Shown: positions 52,853-62,204, counted from the first letter of the stretch. The stretch is DNA of 64,000 bases from Geobacter sp. (GCA_003314535.1 POSG01000007.1:62001-126000), one strand, 5' to 3'. The notes: generated by a model from the sequence alone, not told the origin. Translations and numbers: made by a program.

Positions 52853-54319
52853 CTATTCCGCTTCGGCGGATTTTTTCCCCTGGTAGCCGCCCCCCAGCGA
52901 GCGGACCAGCGCGACATCCAAAGTCAGCGCCCGCGACTGTATGTCAGTCAGGGCATACTGCGCCCCCAGCATGGCATCCTCGGCCGAAAGCACGTCGAGA
53001 TAATCTGACAGCCCCCCCCGGTAACGGAGGGTAGCGATCCGATGCGCCTCATTCGCACGTTCGTACGCATCCGCATGCGCCTTGAGCTGTCCTCCAAGGT
53101 GCTTTCGGCTCGCCGCTGCATCCGCAACCTCACGAAGGGCATTGACCAGCGTCGAGTTGTAGACGGCAACGGCCTGGTCATATTCGGCAAAATCGCCTTC
53201 CAATTGTCCCTGCAGCCGCCTGGTGTTCAGTATGGGGAGCGAAACCGCAGGGCCGACACTGCCGATGATCGATGACGACTTCAGCAGCATGTTGAGGCCG
53301 AGTGATTGGACCCCGAAAAAAGCCATCAGGTTGATGTTGGGATAAAACTCCGCTTTTCGCTGATCTATGCGCCTTGCAGCCGCTTCGGCGCGCATCCGTG
53401 CGGCGACGATGTCCGGCCGGCGGCCGAGGAGGTCCAGGGCCAGCTCCCGGGGGAGGCCGCGCGGGACAGAAAGGTCGATTTTGGGACGTTCGATGGACAG
53501 CGCCCGATCAGGAACCGCCCCTGTCAACGCGGCTATGGCGTTCTTCTGCAGAGCGATCCTTTCGTCAAGAGCAACGACCGCCGCTTCTGCTCCCGCGAGC
53601 AGTGATTCAACCTGGCGGACGCTGCCCAACGTCTCCAGCCCGTGCCGGTAACGGGAGCGGAAAAGTTCGGCAGTTTTGGCACGAACGTCCATGGCCGATT
53701 TCGCAGTATCGCGGGATTTGTAAGAATGGGCCAGTTCCGCATAGGCCGCTGCCACAGCAGTGGACAAGAGAAGACGGGTGTGCGCAAGTTCCGCATGCAT
53801 GGCCTCGACTTCCGTTATGGCCGCGCTCAGCGCGGAGCGGTTCTTGCCCCAGAAATCAAGCTCCCAGTTGAAATCGATCGTCGTGATTCCGTAATCGTTC
53901 CAGCCATGGGGTGTCACTTCCGCAGGAATCAGATAATTGTAGCTTTGCCGTTGCTCGGTGACCGAGGCGTTGAGGTTCATCTGCGGCAGGAGTACGGCGC
54001 CCGCCATCCTGGCCATTGAGCCTGCCTTGCGCAGTCGCGACCGTGCCACGGACAGACTCGGAGAATCCTCGAGAGCCTCTTCGACCAGCCGGTCAAGCTG
54101 CGGGTCGCCGTAAGCGCGCCACCACTCCTCTTTCGGCCACTCTGCCGGAGGCGATTCAAAGGACTGCATGTTTTTCAAGCCGGCGGAAGACCTCATCTCC
54201 GCCTCCGGCTTGAAACCAGGGATCATTGAGCATCCCTGCAAAACCATCACTGCCATCCCCAGCCATACAAATGCAGGAATTAAATACAGCCGCACCGTAC
54301 GGCCATTTCCTCTTTCCAT
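52853..54319 (-). CDS. RND/MFS efflux outer membrane channel (OprM/NodT type)
   Basis: 488 residues. A lipoprotein signal ends in LQGCSM (lipid on Cys). Two outer membrane efflux domains follow, with the landmarks LGSVRQVESLLAGAEAAV, GLPRELALDLLGRRPDIVAA and YRGGLSDYLDVLSAEDAML. It is first in the pump operon. The start at 54319 follows AAGGGGCGG. The divergent TetR regulator is 380 bp away. Confidence 0.92.
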   Translation of the reverse strand: MERGNGRTVRLYLIPAFVWLGMAVMVLQGCSMIPGFKPEAEMRSSAGLKNMQSFESPPAEWPKEEWWRAYGDPQLDRLVEEALEDSPSLSVARSRLRKAGSMARMAGAVLLPQMNLNASVTEQRQSYNYLIPAEVTPHGWNDYGITTIDFNWELDFWGKNRSALSAAITEVEAMHAELAHTRLLLSTAVAAAYAELAHSYKSRDTAKSAMDVRAKTAELFRSRYRHGLETLGSVRQVESLLAGAEAAVVALDERIALQKNAIAALTGAVPDRALSIERPKIDLSVPRGLPRELALDLLGRRPDIVAARMRAEAAARRIDQRKAEFYPNINLMAFFGVQSLGLNMLLKSSSIIGSVGPAVSLPILNTRRLQGQLEGDFAEYDQAVAVYNSTLVNALREVADAAASRKHLGGQLKAHADAYERANEAHRIATLRYRGGLSDYLDVLSAEDAMLGAQYALTDIQSRALTLDVALVRSLGGGYQGKKSAEAE

Positions 54320-54391
54320 CGTCACCGCCCCTTGTCTCAACGTCCAGACGATCAAGTTACGACACACTTCCCAAACGCATTGTTCTATTTG

Positions 54392-54444
54392 GTTTCCATC
54401 CGGAAACGGTCTTAGTGTTTATCCGGGGTTTCAGGATGAACACA
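54392..54444 (+). repeat. deletion derivative of the 209-bp element (copy D)
   Basis: Starts TTTCCATCCGGAAACG and ends GGATGAACAC, but the middle is missing; a second GTGTTTATCCGG end lies inside. ATTTGG occurs on both sides (54386 and 54446), as a possible target duplication. Confidence 0.55.
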
Positions 54445-54509
54445 ATTTGGTTTTTCTATGTGCTAAAATTGATAACTTCTGCTTTGCCCAACGACCCAGA
54501 TTGGCTATA

Positions 54510-54614
54510 CCTGAACCCGTGGCTTCTGAACGCCGAGGCGGGCAGAATGCCGGGGCACTGCGGAAACAGGGGCATACCGCGCAGGAAAGGCGTGAAGACG
54601 TTACGGATTCAGGC
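54510..54614 (+). repeat. second repeat family, copy F1
   Basis: About 105 bp. Its ends are inverted (CCTGAACCCGT and ACGGATTCAGG). It shares CAGGGGCATACCGCGC and a right end TACGGATTCAGG with the sequence at 55335-55394. It precedes the tetR gene. Confidence 0.45.
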
Positions 54615-54698
54615 ATATACCAGACGCAGGTTTTATAGCTTGACATTTCCGTCCTGTCAAGGAAAATTAAACCATCCAGTTTAGTTAAAGGGAACCGC

Positions 54699-55304
54699 AT
54701 GAGAAAGAAAACCGACAAAAAGAGGAAATCCATTCTTGATGCTGCCTACGAGCTTTTTCGTGACAACGGCTTCGAAGATACCTCCATGGCGCAAATCAAG
54801 ACCAGGGCAGGCTGCTCCAAGCCGACCCTGTACAGCTACTTTGCGTCGAAAGAGGAACTATTTGTCGACTGCATGTTCGAACTGGCGGAGAATTATCCGG
54901 AAGACATCTTCGCAAGCCTCTGGGAACCAGGCCTCGATTTGAGAACCGCCCTGTCGGCACTGGCCGGGAACACCCTTCGGTTGATATGTTCCCCGGATAT
55001 GCTGGCAGCGCGTCGCTTGATAATTGCGGAAGCGGAACGTTCGGGAATAGGCAAGCGTTTCCATGAAAAACTCAGCTCGCGACTCGACGAGATACGGGCC
55101 TATCTCGCCAAGGCCATGGATGACGGATACATGCGTCGTGACGATCCGTGGCTGGCCACGACGCACTTCCGTGCGCTCATTGAGTCCGAAGTCTATGAGC
55201 GCTGCCTGCTGGCCGTGTGCGGCAGCCCGCCTGATGACAACGTGATAGGGATTGCTGCAGAACGCGCGGTAAACGCTTTCCTGAGGCTGTATGCGCCCGA
55301 ATGA
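54699..55304 (+). CDS. TetR/AcrR family regulator of the pump
   Basis: 201 residues. The N-terminal HTH is DAAYELFRDNGFEDTSMAQI and SKPTLYSYFASKEELF, the TetR form. The ligand domain (residues 60-201) has the AefR-like shape. It is divergent from the efflux operon and most likely represses it until a substrate binds. No operator was found by eye. Both ends of the gene are next to the second repeat family (54510 and 55335). Confidence 0.9.
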   Translation: MRKKTDKKRKSILDAAYELFRDNGFEDTSMAQIKTRAGCSKPTLYSYFASKEELFVDCMFELAENYPEDIFASLWEPGLDLRTALSALAGNTLRLICSPDMLAARRLIIAEAERSGIGKRFHEKLSSRLDEIRAYLAKAMDDGYMRRDDPWLATTHFRALIESEVYERCLLAVCGSPPDDNVIGIAAERAVNAFLRLYAPE

Positions 55305-55334
55305 GATGGTGGAGGTCAGCTCAACCTTGATCCG

Positions 55335-55394
55335 GAATGCAGAAACAGGGGCATTCCGCGCTGACGAAGGCTTGAAGGGGCCACGGATTCAGCT
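55335..55394 (+). repeat. second repeat family, copy F2
   Basis: Contains CAGGGGCATTCCGCGC and CACGGATTCAGC, which match copy F1 at about 78% over 55 bp. The left end is missing. It lies between tetR and hpt. Confidence 0.45.
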
Positions 55395-55925
55395 TCAACT
55401 CTCTTCGTTGACAAACCCGATATAAGGCAAAGCACGATACCTGTCCGCGTAATCCAGCCCATAGCCGACAACCCACAAATCGGGGATATCGAAACCCAGG
55501 TAATCGATGTGCACGTCCTTTACCAGGCGATCCGGCTTGCGCAGCAACGTGCAGGTCTTCAATGAAGCAGGTTTTCGCGCACCCAGCATGTCCAGCAGGT
55601 AATGCAGCGTTTGACCGGTATCCACAATATCTTCGATTATCAGGACATGTTTGCCTGTGATGTCTGTTCGGGTGTCCATTATGAGACGCAGAGTGCCGGG
55701 CGTCGTTTTATGCTCATACGAGGATACCGCGATGAACTCGATGCGTCTCGGAATCTTCAGGCGCCTGGACAGATCGGCAAGGAAAATATAGCATCCCCTG
55801 AGCACGCCGATAAGCACCAATTCCTCTGTTTCAGAATAATCCGCGGAAATCCGGCTCGCCAACTCTCTCACACGTTCCTGTATGATCTCTTCAGAAAAAA
55901 GCACCTCTGGTTCTTTCAGCATCAT
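55395..55925 (-). CDS. hpt: hypoxanthine phosphoribosyltransferase
   Basis: 176 residues. Purine salvage to IMP/GMP with PRPP. The PRPP loop VLIIEDIVDTGQTLHYLL is present, as is VLIGVLRGCYIFLADLSRRL at the N-terminus. It overlaps nothing but lies just 10 bp after ade, so both belong to a purine salvage operon. Confidence 0.95.
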   Translation of the reverse strand: MMLKEPEVLFSEEIIQERVRELASRISADYSETEELVLIGVLRGCYIFLADLSRRLKIPRRIEFIAVSSYEHKTTPGTLRLIMDTRTDITGKHVLIIEDIVDTGQTLHYLLDMLGARKPASLKTCTLLRKPDRLVKDVHIDYLGFDIPDLWVVGYGLDYADRYRALPYIGFVNEES

Positions 55926-55935
55926 CTCATCCTCA

Positions 55936-57657
55936 CTATTTTACAAAGAGTGGCACAATCTTTTGCAGGTTTACATCAACCAGGCCGAGGTCGGTAAGCT
56001 TCAGCCAGGGAATGACCTCAAGCCCGAGGAAACTCAATGCCATGAAGGGGTCATCCATGGACAGGCCCTGCTTTTCCATGGCAGCGTCAAGAACGGCTGC
56101 CTGGCCAAGCACCACTTCGAGCGGCTTGTCCGACATCAGTCCAGCAATGGGAAGCGGAAGCAGGGCAAGGACAGCATCCCCCTCTGCAACAGCCAATCCG
56201 CCGCCGGCTAAGGCAACCGCTTTGGCCGCCGTCATCATCGAGACGTCATCCACGCCCAGTACAATCAGGTTATGATGGTCATGGGCAACCGTGGAGGCCA
56301 TGGCGCCGCGCTTGAGCCCGATTCCCCTGACAAAACCCATGCCCAACCTTCCAGATGCATGATGGCGTTCGATGACGGCTGTTTTCAAAAGGTCACGGCT
56401 AATATCGGACACGGCATTGCCGTGTATTACCAGGGGCTCCATAACAATGCTTTCCGTGATCAGTTGATCCTGCACCGCGCCGATCACCCTGATTCGATTC
56501 CCTTCGGCCGGAATCCGGAAATCAACCGCGGACCAGTCAACATGCATGGTGTCCCTCACCCGCGCTTCACGCATGTCATCCGCATCAGCGGGCCAGTCCT
56601 TCAGCACGTCACCGCCCCCTGCCACGAGAACCCCATTGCAGAATGTCAGTTCAGGCCGCGGCTCGCCCAGATCCCGAAAAGCCACCATGTCGGCACGCCG
56701 CCCGGGAGCGATGAGGCCCCGGTCGTAAAGGCGGTAATGCTCGGCCGGATTCAGGGTGGCCATCCGGATAGCCGTCACCGGGGGCAACCCGCCGGCGATC
56801 GCCATGCGGACCAGATGGTCGATTGAGCCTTGCTCCATGATGTCCGAAAGCCTTCTGTCATCCGTGCAGAAACAGAGCCACCTTTCATTGTATGCAGTGA
56901 CCAGCGGCAACAGAGCTTTCAGATTACGGGCAACGCTCCCCTCCCTGATGAATATCTTCATCCCTTTCCGAAGTTTTTCCCGTGCCTCCTCAACCGTGGT
57001 GCACTCATGTTCCGAGGTAATGCCAGCCGCCGCATATGCGTCAAGCTTGCTGCCGCTCAGGCAGGGGCAATGCCCATCAATCGGAAGTCCCCGAAACATC
57101 CGGATTTCATCGAGCAAGCGATGCTTCCCATTTACAACCCCCGGAAAATCCATCACTTCGCCCAACCCGACCATCCCCGGTTCCTGCTGAAGGATTTCAA
57201 TCCCACGCCCCGTCAGCCGGGCTCCGGAGGTTGCAAGGGACGTTGCCGGAATGCACGAGGGAATTGTGAACAGGAGATCGAGCGACGCTTTGCGGGCGTC
57301 GTGCTGCATGAATCTGACCCCCTCAACGCCGAGCACATTGGCGATCTCATGAGGATTTGAAACAATGCTGGTCACCCCGCACTGAACCAGCGCACGGGCA
57401 AACTCCCGGGGACGGACCAGGGAGCTCTCCACATGTACGTGAGCATCGATAAAACCGGGGCAGACATACCTGCCCCCCAGATCGACAACCTGCGCCCCCC
57501 GGTACCCGTCACCAAGGCTGGCAATAAGCCCCCCCGCCACGGCGATCCCGGTCGGGTAAATATCTCCGGAAACGAGATCCACCACTCGCGCGTTGTTTAA
57601 CACGAGATCTGCGGGCTCTTTGCCGCGTGCCACCGAGATCAGCCGTTTTAGAGCCAT
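55936..57657 (-). CDS. ade: adenine deaminase
   Basis: 573 residues. Converts adenine to hypoxanthine, which Hpt then uses. The amidohydrolase metal motif GFIDAHVHVESSLV, the Glu/His cluster, and the C-terminal domain (LEVVLGQAAVLDAAMEK) are typical. The start is preceded by AAGGAGG. With hpt it forms an adenine to IMP route. Repeat copy B lies directly upstream of the start. Confidence 0.95.
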   Translation of the reverse strand: MALKRLISVARGKEPADLVLNNARVVDLVSGDIYPTGIAVAGGLIASLGDGYRGAQVVDLGGRYVCPGFIDAHVHVESSLVRPREFARALVQCGVTSIVSNPHEIANVLGVEGVRFMQHDARKASLDLLFTIPSCIPATSLATSGARLTGRGIEILQQEPGMVGLGEVMDFPGVVNGKHRLLDEIRMFRGLPIDGHCPCLSGSKLDAYAAAGITSEHECTTVEEAREKLRKGMKIFIREGSVARNLKALLPLVTAYNERWLCFCTDDRRLSDIMEQGSIDHLVRMAIAGGLPPVTAIRMATLNPAEHYRLYDRGLIAPGRRADMVAFRDLGEPRPELTFCNGVLVAGGGDVLKDWPADADDMREARVRDTMHVDWSAVDFRIPAEGNRIRVIGAVQDQLITESIVMEPLVIHGNAVSDISRDLLKTAVIERHHASGRLGMGFVRGIGLKRGAMASTVAHDHHNLIVLGVDDVSMMTAAKAVALAGGGLAVAEGDAVLALLPLPIAGLMSDKPLEVVLGQAAVLDAAMEKQGLSMDDPFMALSFLGLEVIPWLKLTDLGLVDVNLQKIVPLFVK

Positions 57658-57690
57658 GGGCCTCCTTGCGTCCAGTCAGGCTTTAAGTAG

Positions 57691-57899
57691 TTTCCATCCG
57701 GAAACGCTCTTTGAGACCGTTGCGGAACTTCCTCGCAGCTCGTGATAATCTGTCAACCAATGACTCACTGGTCGAAGCTTTCACTGGTTTCAAGCGCTTT
57801 CCCTGTTTTCGAGATCTTGCAATGAAGCCGTATCACGATCTCCTCGAAAGCCCCGCCCCGGCCTTTATCAGACATTACCAGGAGTTTCCGGATGAACAC
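57691..57899 (+). repeat. 209-bp interspersed element, copy B
   Basis: Ends are TTTCCATCCGGAAACG (left) and, in inverted orientation, TTCATCCGGAAACTCC (right). TAAGTAG is repeated on both sides (57684-57690 and 57900-57906), a 7-bp target duplication. It fills the gap between ade and cobO, leaving the ade promoter region inside or beyond it. Confidence 0.8.
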
Positions 57900-57909
57900 T
57901 AAGTAGTTT

Positions 57910-58491
57910 TCAGTAATCGATGCCGGGTTGGGGCTCGATGCCCTGGCGGTAGGCGTGTTTTATCTCCCTGATTTCGCTGACCGTATCTGCCAGCTCGATC
58001 ACCCGCGGGTGAGCGTCGCGGCCGGTGAGGACCAGGTGCATGAGCGGCGGCTTTTCGTTCAGGATGCCCAGCACCTGGTCCAGGTCGACCAGCTTGATCT
58101 TGAGTGCGTTGTTGATCTCGTCGAGTATCATGACGTCAAATTTTCCGGAGGCCATTTTTCCCCGGACCAGGCCGACGGCGTCCTGGGCGTTGTCCCGGTG
58201 TTCCGCCCACGGGTAGGGATTGCCCCGGATGCCGCAGAAACCCTTGCCGGTAGTGTGCAGTTCGATATCGCAGTTCATTTTCCTGATGCCGTCCCACTCA
58301 CCTGCATAGAGGTCCCCCTTCATGAACTGGATGATGCAAACCTTCATGCCATGGCCGCATGCGCGCACCGCCATTCCCAGCGCGGACGTGGTTTTGCCCT
58401 TGCCGTAGCCGGTGATGACCACGATCAGCCCCCTGCGCTCCTTCGGTTCGAAACGGTCGATCTTGTCAGGCAGTGTGCCGCGTTTTGGCAT
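57910..58491 (-). CDS. cobO: cob(I)yrinic acid a,c-diamide adenosyltransferase
   Basis: 193 residues, CobA/CobO/BtuR family. It adds adenosyl to cob(I)alamin. The ATP loop GYGKGKTTSALGMAVRACGHG and VMILDEINNALKIKLVDLD (Walker B) are present. The stop abuts copy B of the repeat. No other cobalamin genes are near. Confidence 0.94.
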   Translation of the reverse strand: MPKRGTLPDKIDRFEPKERRGLIVVITGYGKGKTTSALGMAVRACGHGMKVCIIQFMKGDLYAGEWDGIRKMNCDIELHTTGKGFCGIRGNPYPWAEHRDNAQDAVGLVRGKMASGKFDVMILDEINNALKIKLVDLDQVLGILNEKPPLMHLVLTGRDAHPRVIELADTVSEIREIKHAYRQGIEPQPGIDY

Positions 58492-58630
58492 GTCACATAT
58501 CCCAATGAATTTATATTTCGCACCTATTTACCAATACGATTCATATGCCCATTATTTCAATTCGATGAGACAGTACGCCCGGCAAATGGGGAACTGAGCG
58601 ATAATATCAATCCCTGGTCATTCATTCTTA

Positions 58631-59251
58631 TCAACCATCTTGCGAAAGTTTGCGCGCAATCCGTGCCACATGGGCCCCCTGGAAACGCGCGCCCGCCAGC
58701 TCGTTGTCACTCGGGCTCCGAGAACCGTCAGTCCCGGCAATGGTGGAAGCGCCATAGGGAGACCCACCGGTAATCTGACTGTTGTCCATTTGCCCGGCAA
58801 ATGCGTAAGGCAAGCCCACAACCACCATACCCTGGTGAAGCAGTGTGATGTGGAAGCTGAGAATGGTAGATTCCTGGCCGCCGTGCTGAGTGGCGGAGCT
58901 CGTGAAAACGCTCCCGACTTTACCCACCAGGGAACCGTTCAACCATAGCTGGCCGGTTGAGTCGAGGAACTGGCGCATCTGCCCGCACATGTTCCCGAAG
59001 CGTGTAGGGGTGCCGAAGATTACCGCGTCGGCCGACGCCAAATCCTCCGGCTGAACCAGGGGGATGTGTTCCATCGCTTTCTGTGCTTCGAGCGCCCCCA
59101 TCTTCCCCAGCACTTCCCCGGGCAGCGTTTCTGGCACCCTTTTTATCATGACCTCGCAGCCCGGCACCTCCCGGGCGCCTTCGGCAACAGCCTCCGCCAT
59201 CTTCAAAACATGTCCGTACATGCTGTAGAAAACGATGAGAACCTTTGTCAT
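58631..59251 (-). CDS. wrbA: WrbA-type NAD(P)H:quinone oxidoreductase
   Basis: 206 residues. Flavodoxin fold with the FMN loop [19 protein letters not shown] and the family-specific [19 protein letters not shown]. It reduces quinones by two electrons. The start at 59251 follows AAGGAGG. Upstream lies another redox-type hydrolase gene on the same strand. Confidence 0.93.
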   Translation of the reverse strand: MTKVLIVFYSMYGHVLKMAEAVAEGAREVPGCEVMIKRVPETLPGEVLGKMGALEAQKAMEHIPLVQPEDLASADAVIFGTPTRFGNMCGQMRQFLDSTGQLWLNGSLVGKVGSVFTSSATQHGGQESTILSFHITLLHQGMVVVGLPYAFAGQMDNSQITGGSPYGASTIAGTDGSRSPSDNELAGARFQGAHVARIARKLSQDG

Positions 59252-59331
59252 GAACACCTCCTTGTTGAAGTTCAACTATCAATCAGAAATAGAATTTTCC
59301 GGACTATAAATCGAACGGGGATACGGCATGT

Positions 59332-59958
59332 CTATCTGCTCGACTTAACCGAATTATAGCTGCTGATAAGGTTGCGGTAATCGGGGATGTGGTTGGAAAA
59401 CAGGGCGCCAAGCCCGGCTATGTCATTGCGCCAGTCACGATGCAGTTCGCACGCAACGCCGAACCAGGTCATCAGTTGGGCGCCGGCAGCCGACATGCGA
59501 TCCCAGGCGGAATGCCGGGTAACATCGTTGAAAGTTCCCGAGGCATCGGTAACCACAAAGACTTCGAAGCCTTCATCGAGGGCCGACAAAGCGGGGAAGG
59601 CGACGCAAACCTCGGTCACCACCCCGGCGATGATGAGCTGTTTCCTGCCGGTCGCCTTCACCGCCTTCACAAAGTCCTCGTTGTCCCAGGCGTTGATCTG
59701 GCCGGGGCGTGCGATATAGGGCGCATCAGGGAAGATCTCCTTAAGTTCCGGAACGAGCGGACCATTCGGCCCATCCTCGAAGCTGGTCGTAAGGATGGTT
59801 GGCAGGCCGAAATACTTGGACAGGTCGGCAAGGGCGAGCACGTTGTTCTTGAATTTGTCCGGTTCGATATCACGCACAAGCGACAAGAGGCCGGCTTGGT
59901 GGTCCACCAAAAGGACAGCGGCATCCTTCTTGTCAAGACGGACGTAAGGTTTGCCCAT
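59332..59958 (-). CDS. cysteine hydrolase, isochorismatase family (YcaC-like)
   Basis: 208 residues. The catalytic triad candidates are Asp in LLVDHQAGL, Lys in the middle (RKQ), and Cys in GVVTEVCVAFPALSA. The overall match is to YcaC. Reaction unknown. It may be in one transcript with wrbA; the 80-bp gap has no terminator. Confidence 0.85.
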   Translation of the reverse strand: MGKPYVRLDKKDAAVLLVDHQAGLLSLVRDIEPDKFKNNVLALADLSKYFGLPTILTTSFEDGPNGPLVPELKEIFPDAPYIARPGQINAWDNEDFVKAVKATGRKQLIIAGVVTEVCVAFPALSALDEGFEVFVVTDASGTFNDVTRHSAWDRMSAAGAQLMTWFGVACELHRDWRNDIAGLGALFSNHIPDYRNLISSYNSVKSSR

Positions 59959-60085
59959 GGTTCATCTCCTTTCAACTTTCCAGGTTACCCTTCCGGCGAC
60001 ACCCGGTTCAGTCTCTCAAATGCCCTTACCAGCTTCCATTCTTTCAGATCAATTCTACCGTAGAGGATTGGATATACAATAAAAG

Positions 60086-60115
60086 TTGACTGTGAAAATC
60101 AGATTAGTGTTATTC
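60086..60115 (+). promoter_or_regulatory. promoter upstream of the truncated chemoreceptor frame
   Basis: TTGACT (60086-60091), 18-bp spacer, TTATTC (60110-60115). The 209-bp element C is inserted between this promoter and the start at 60404. Confidence 0.4.
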
Positions 60116-60179
60116 TGTGCATACTCCGCGCGTCGTCTTCCGCGGCGGCACAAACTTGGAAGACCCAACCTATATTTAG

Positions 60180-60388
60180 TTTCCATCCGGAAATTCCTGG
60201 AAATGTCTGAGAAAAGCCGGAGCAGGGCTTTCGAGGAGATCGTGATACGGAGAAAGTAGCAAGATATCGATTACCGGGAAAGCGCTTGAAACCAGTGAAA
60301 GCTACGACCAGTGAGTCATGTGTTGACAGATCATCACGAGCTGCGAGGAGGTTCCGCTCCGGCCTCAAAGAGCCTTTGCGGATAAACA
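60180..60388 (-). repeat. 209-bp interspersed element, copy C
   Basis: Opposite orientation to copies A and B. Ends TTTCCATCCGGAAATT and GCGGATAAACA. The flanks ATATTTAG and ATATTGAG form an 8-bp near-perfect target duplication. Identity with copy B is about 80% by eye. Confidence 0.75.
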
Positions 60389-60403
60389 ATATTGAGGAAA
60401 AAC

Positions 60404-60550
60404 ATGCTCAATTTCTTGCGAAATCTCAGGCTTCACGTCAAGGTGTCACTGCTGGGAGCAGTCAGCCTGCTGATTACGGCAGCTGCACTCGTGCTGCTTG
60501 CCGTGTGGCAAAACAGAGCGTCAACACGTGAGGTTTGCCATGACACATGA
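60404..60550 (+). pseudogene. N-terminal stub of a chemoreceptor or sensor
   Basis: 48 residues: LRLHVKVSLLGAVSLLITAA and LVLLAVWQNR, the first membrane helix of methyl-accepting chemotaxis proteins. The frame then runs into the start of the PAS gene and stops at 60548, overlapping its ATG by 11 bp. The Shine-Dalgarno GAGG lies in the target duplication of element C. Confidence 0.5.
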
Positions 60551-61040
60551 ATCCCTCTGGGAAAAACTGTGGGAGTTCGACCCGAACAGCCTCGTGGTCG
60601 TGGACCGGGAAACGATGATCATTCAGGTCGTGAACCCCTCATTCTGCCAGATGGCCAAGACGGAAAAGTCCCAGGTCCTCGGCTCTCACGCTTCGGCTTT
60701 CTTCGACGATCTTTCCGATTTTCATCTGGCGTGGGAAGATGGGACCGTTATCCGCAAGGAAAAGAAGTTCAAGCGCTTTGACACCTATATGCGGCTTCTG
60801 ATATTTCCATTGCAAAACGAGGATATGGTTGCCTGCATCATGGTGGATCTGACGAGCGAGCACCTCCAGAAAGAGGAAATGCGGCGCATGAAGCAGGAAC
60901 TGCTCATGGGCTTGAACAAGGTCATCGACAGGCAGATGCACGTCGCCCAGGAAATCGCCAGCATGCTGGGGGAAACCACTGCCGAAGCAAAGGTCAACCT
61001 TATCAAGATACGCAACGTACTTAATGAGGAAATCAAGTAA
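60540..61040 (+). CDS. PAS-domain protein, partner of SpoIIE-type phosphatase
   Basis: 166 residues. A single PAS fold with NSLVVVDRETMIIQVVNPSF and a C-terminal coiled segment (QVAQEIASMLGETTAEAKVN). In other bacteria PAS genes of this kind with a four-Cys-free N-terminus sit between hydrogenase subunits and a SpoIIE phosphatase. The stop is adjacent to the SpoIIE start, so the two are coupled. No hydrogenase gene is seen in the window. Confidence 0.8.
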   Translation: MTHESLWEKLWEFDPNSLVVVDRETMIIQVVNPSFCQMAKTEKSQVLGSHASAFFDDLSDFHLAWEDGTVIRKEKKFKRFDTYMRLLIFPLQNEDMVACIMVDLTSEHLQKEEMRRMKQELLMGLNKVIDRQMHVAQEIASMLGETTAEAKVNLIKIRNVLNEEIK

Positions 61041-62204
61041 ATGAAATTCCTCCTTGATGTCTATCACCAGAGTCTGAACAAGGCTGGTGAGGAACTCTGC
61101 GGTGACCAGGTGCGCGTTCTGACTGCCGGCAGCAAGACCAGGGTTGTACTGTGCGATGGCCTCGGAAGCGGCGTGAAAGCGAACATCCTTGCTTCGCTTT
61201 CCTCGGAAATCATCATCAACATGCTGCGCGAAGACATTCCCTTGTCTGAAGTGTTCGAAACGGTCATCGCCACCTTGCCCGTGGACAAGAGGGTTAATCT
61301 GGCCTATGCAACCAATACGATCATCGAGGTCGATCATTCCGACTTGTCCTACAGGATCTACAATTTCGACAATCCGCCGGTTCTTTTTTTCCGTGAACAA
61401 AAAGTCGTGCCCCTGAATTTTCGGGAGATATTGCTTGTAGACAGGGACATCCAGTTCGCCGAAGGTACCCTGAAGCGCGGAGATTTACTGTTCGCCATAA
61501 GTGACGGCCTCATACGCGCCGGGCTTGGCGGCGTGCTCAACTATAATTGGGATGTCGAACACGTAGCGGCCTACATTGAAGAACTGTTGCGGTTCCTTCC
61601 TTCCGAAGTTCGCCTCGTGGTTGAAAAAACCGTGGCGCATACCAATGAACTGTACGGAAGAAAACCGTTTGATGACGCGACAATGGCAGGTTTGCTCGTT
61701 CGGGCGAAATATGCCGCCATGATATTCACCGGTCCCCCGCTTGATCCGGCCGAAGACGGGGTCCTGGCACAAAGGGTTTTGAACTTCGAAGGAACGCGCA
61801 TCGTATGCGGCGGAACGACCGGCAAGATTGTGGCCGGGCAGAATGGTGAATCTGTTTCAATCGATCCGGACACCGCTCGCCTGGAGGTTCCTCCAATGGG
61901 CACCCTCAAGGGAATCGACATCGTAACGGAAGGGATATTTACGCTCACGGCCGTACTCGAATGGCTCGAAGTCACCCAAGGCAATGTCAACCTCTTGCCG
62001 AAGAAAGATAAAAGCGGCGCCGTTCAGATTACCACTGCCCTGCTTGATGCAGATGAAATCACGCTGCTTGTCGGCCTGAAAATCAACCCTTCGTACCAGA
62101 GCCCGGACCTGCCTCAAAGCATATCAATCCGCAAGAACCTGATGGAAAAAATCGCAGACAATCTGACCCGGTTTGGAAAATCAGTCCTCGTGGAATTTCA
62201 CTGA
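61041..62204 (+). CDS. SpoIIE-family protein phosphatase
   Basis: 387 residues. PP2C-like core: GDQVRVLTAGSKTRVVLCDG with the Asp-Gly metal motif, GVKANILASLSSEII, and DLLFAISDGLIRAG with the second Asp-Gly. A C-terminal domain of about 150 residues (GTRIVCGGTTGKIVAGQNG) is less known. It should remove phosphate from a protein such as an anti-sigma factor antagonist. Position right after the PAS gene suggests a redox or energy-sensing circuit; the partner gene is not here. Confidence 0.85.
   Translation: MKFLLDVYHQSLNKAGEELCGDQVRVLTAGSKTRVVLCDGLGSGVKANILASLSSEIIINMLREDIPLSEVFETVIATLPVDKRVNLAYATNTIIEVDHSDLSYRIYNFDNPPVLFFREQKVVPLNFREILLVDRDIQFAEGTLKRGDLLFAISDGLIRAGLGGVLNYNWDVEHVAAYIEELLRFLPSEVRLVVEKTVAHTNELYGRKPFDDATMAGLLVRAKYAAMIFTGPPLDPAEDGVLAQRVLNFEGTRIVCGGTTGKIVAGQNGESVSIDPDTARLEVPPMGTLKGIDIVTEGIFTLTAVLEWLEVTQGNVNLLPKKDKSGAVQITTALLDADEITLLVGLKINPSYQSPDLPQSISIRKNLMEKIADNLTRFGKSVLVEFH

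Noticed and set aside
60121-60180. Possible cyclic dinucleotide riboswitch before the chemoreceptor stub
   Set aside because: A few matching letters only; the conserved GEMM core was not found.
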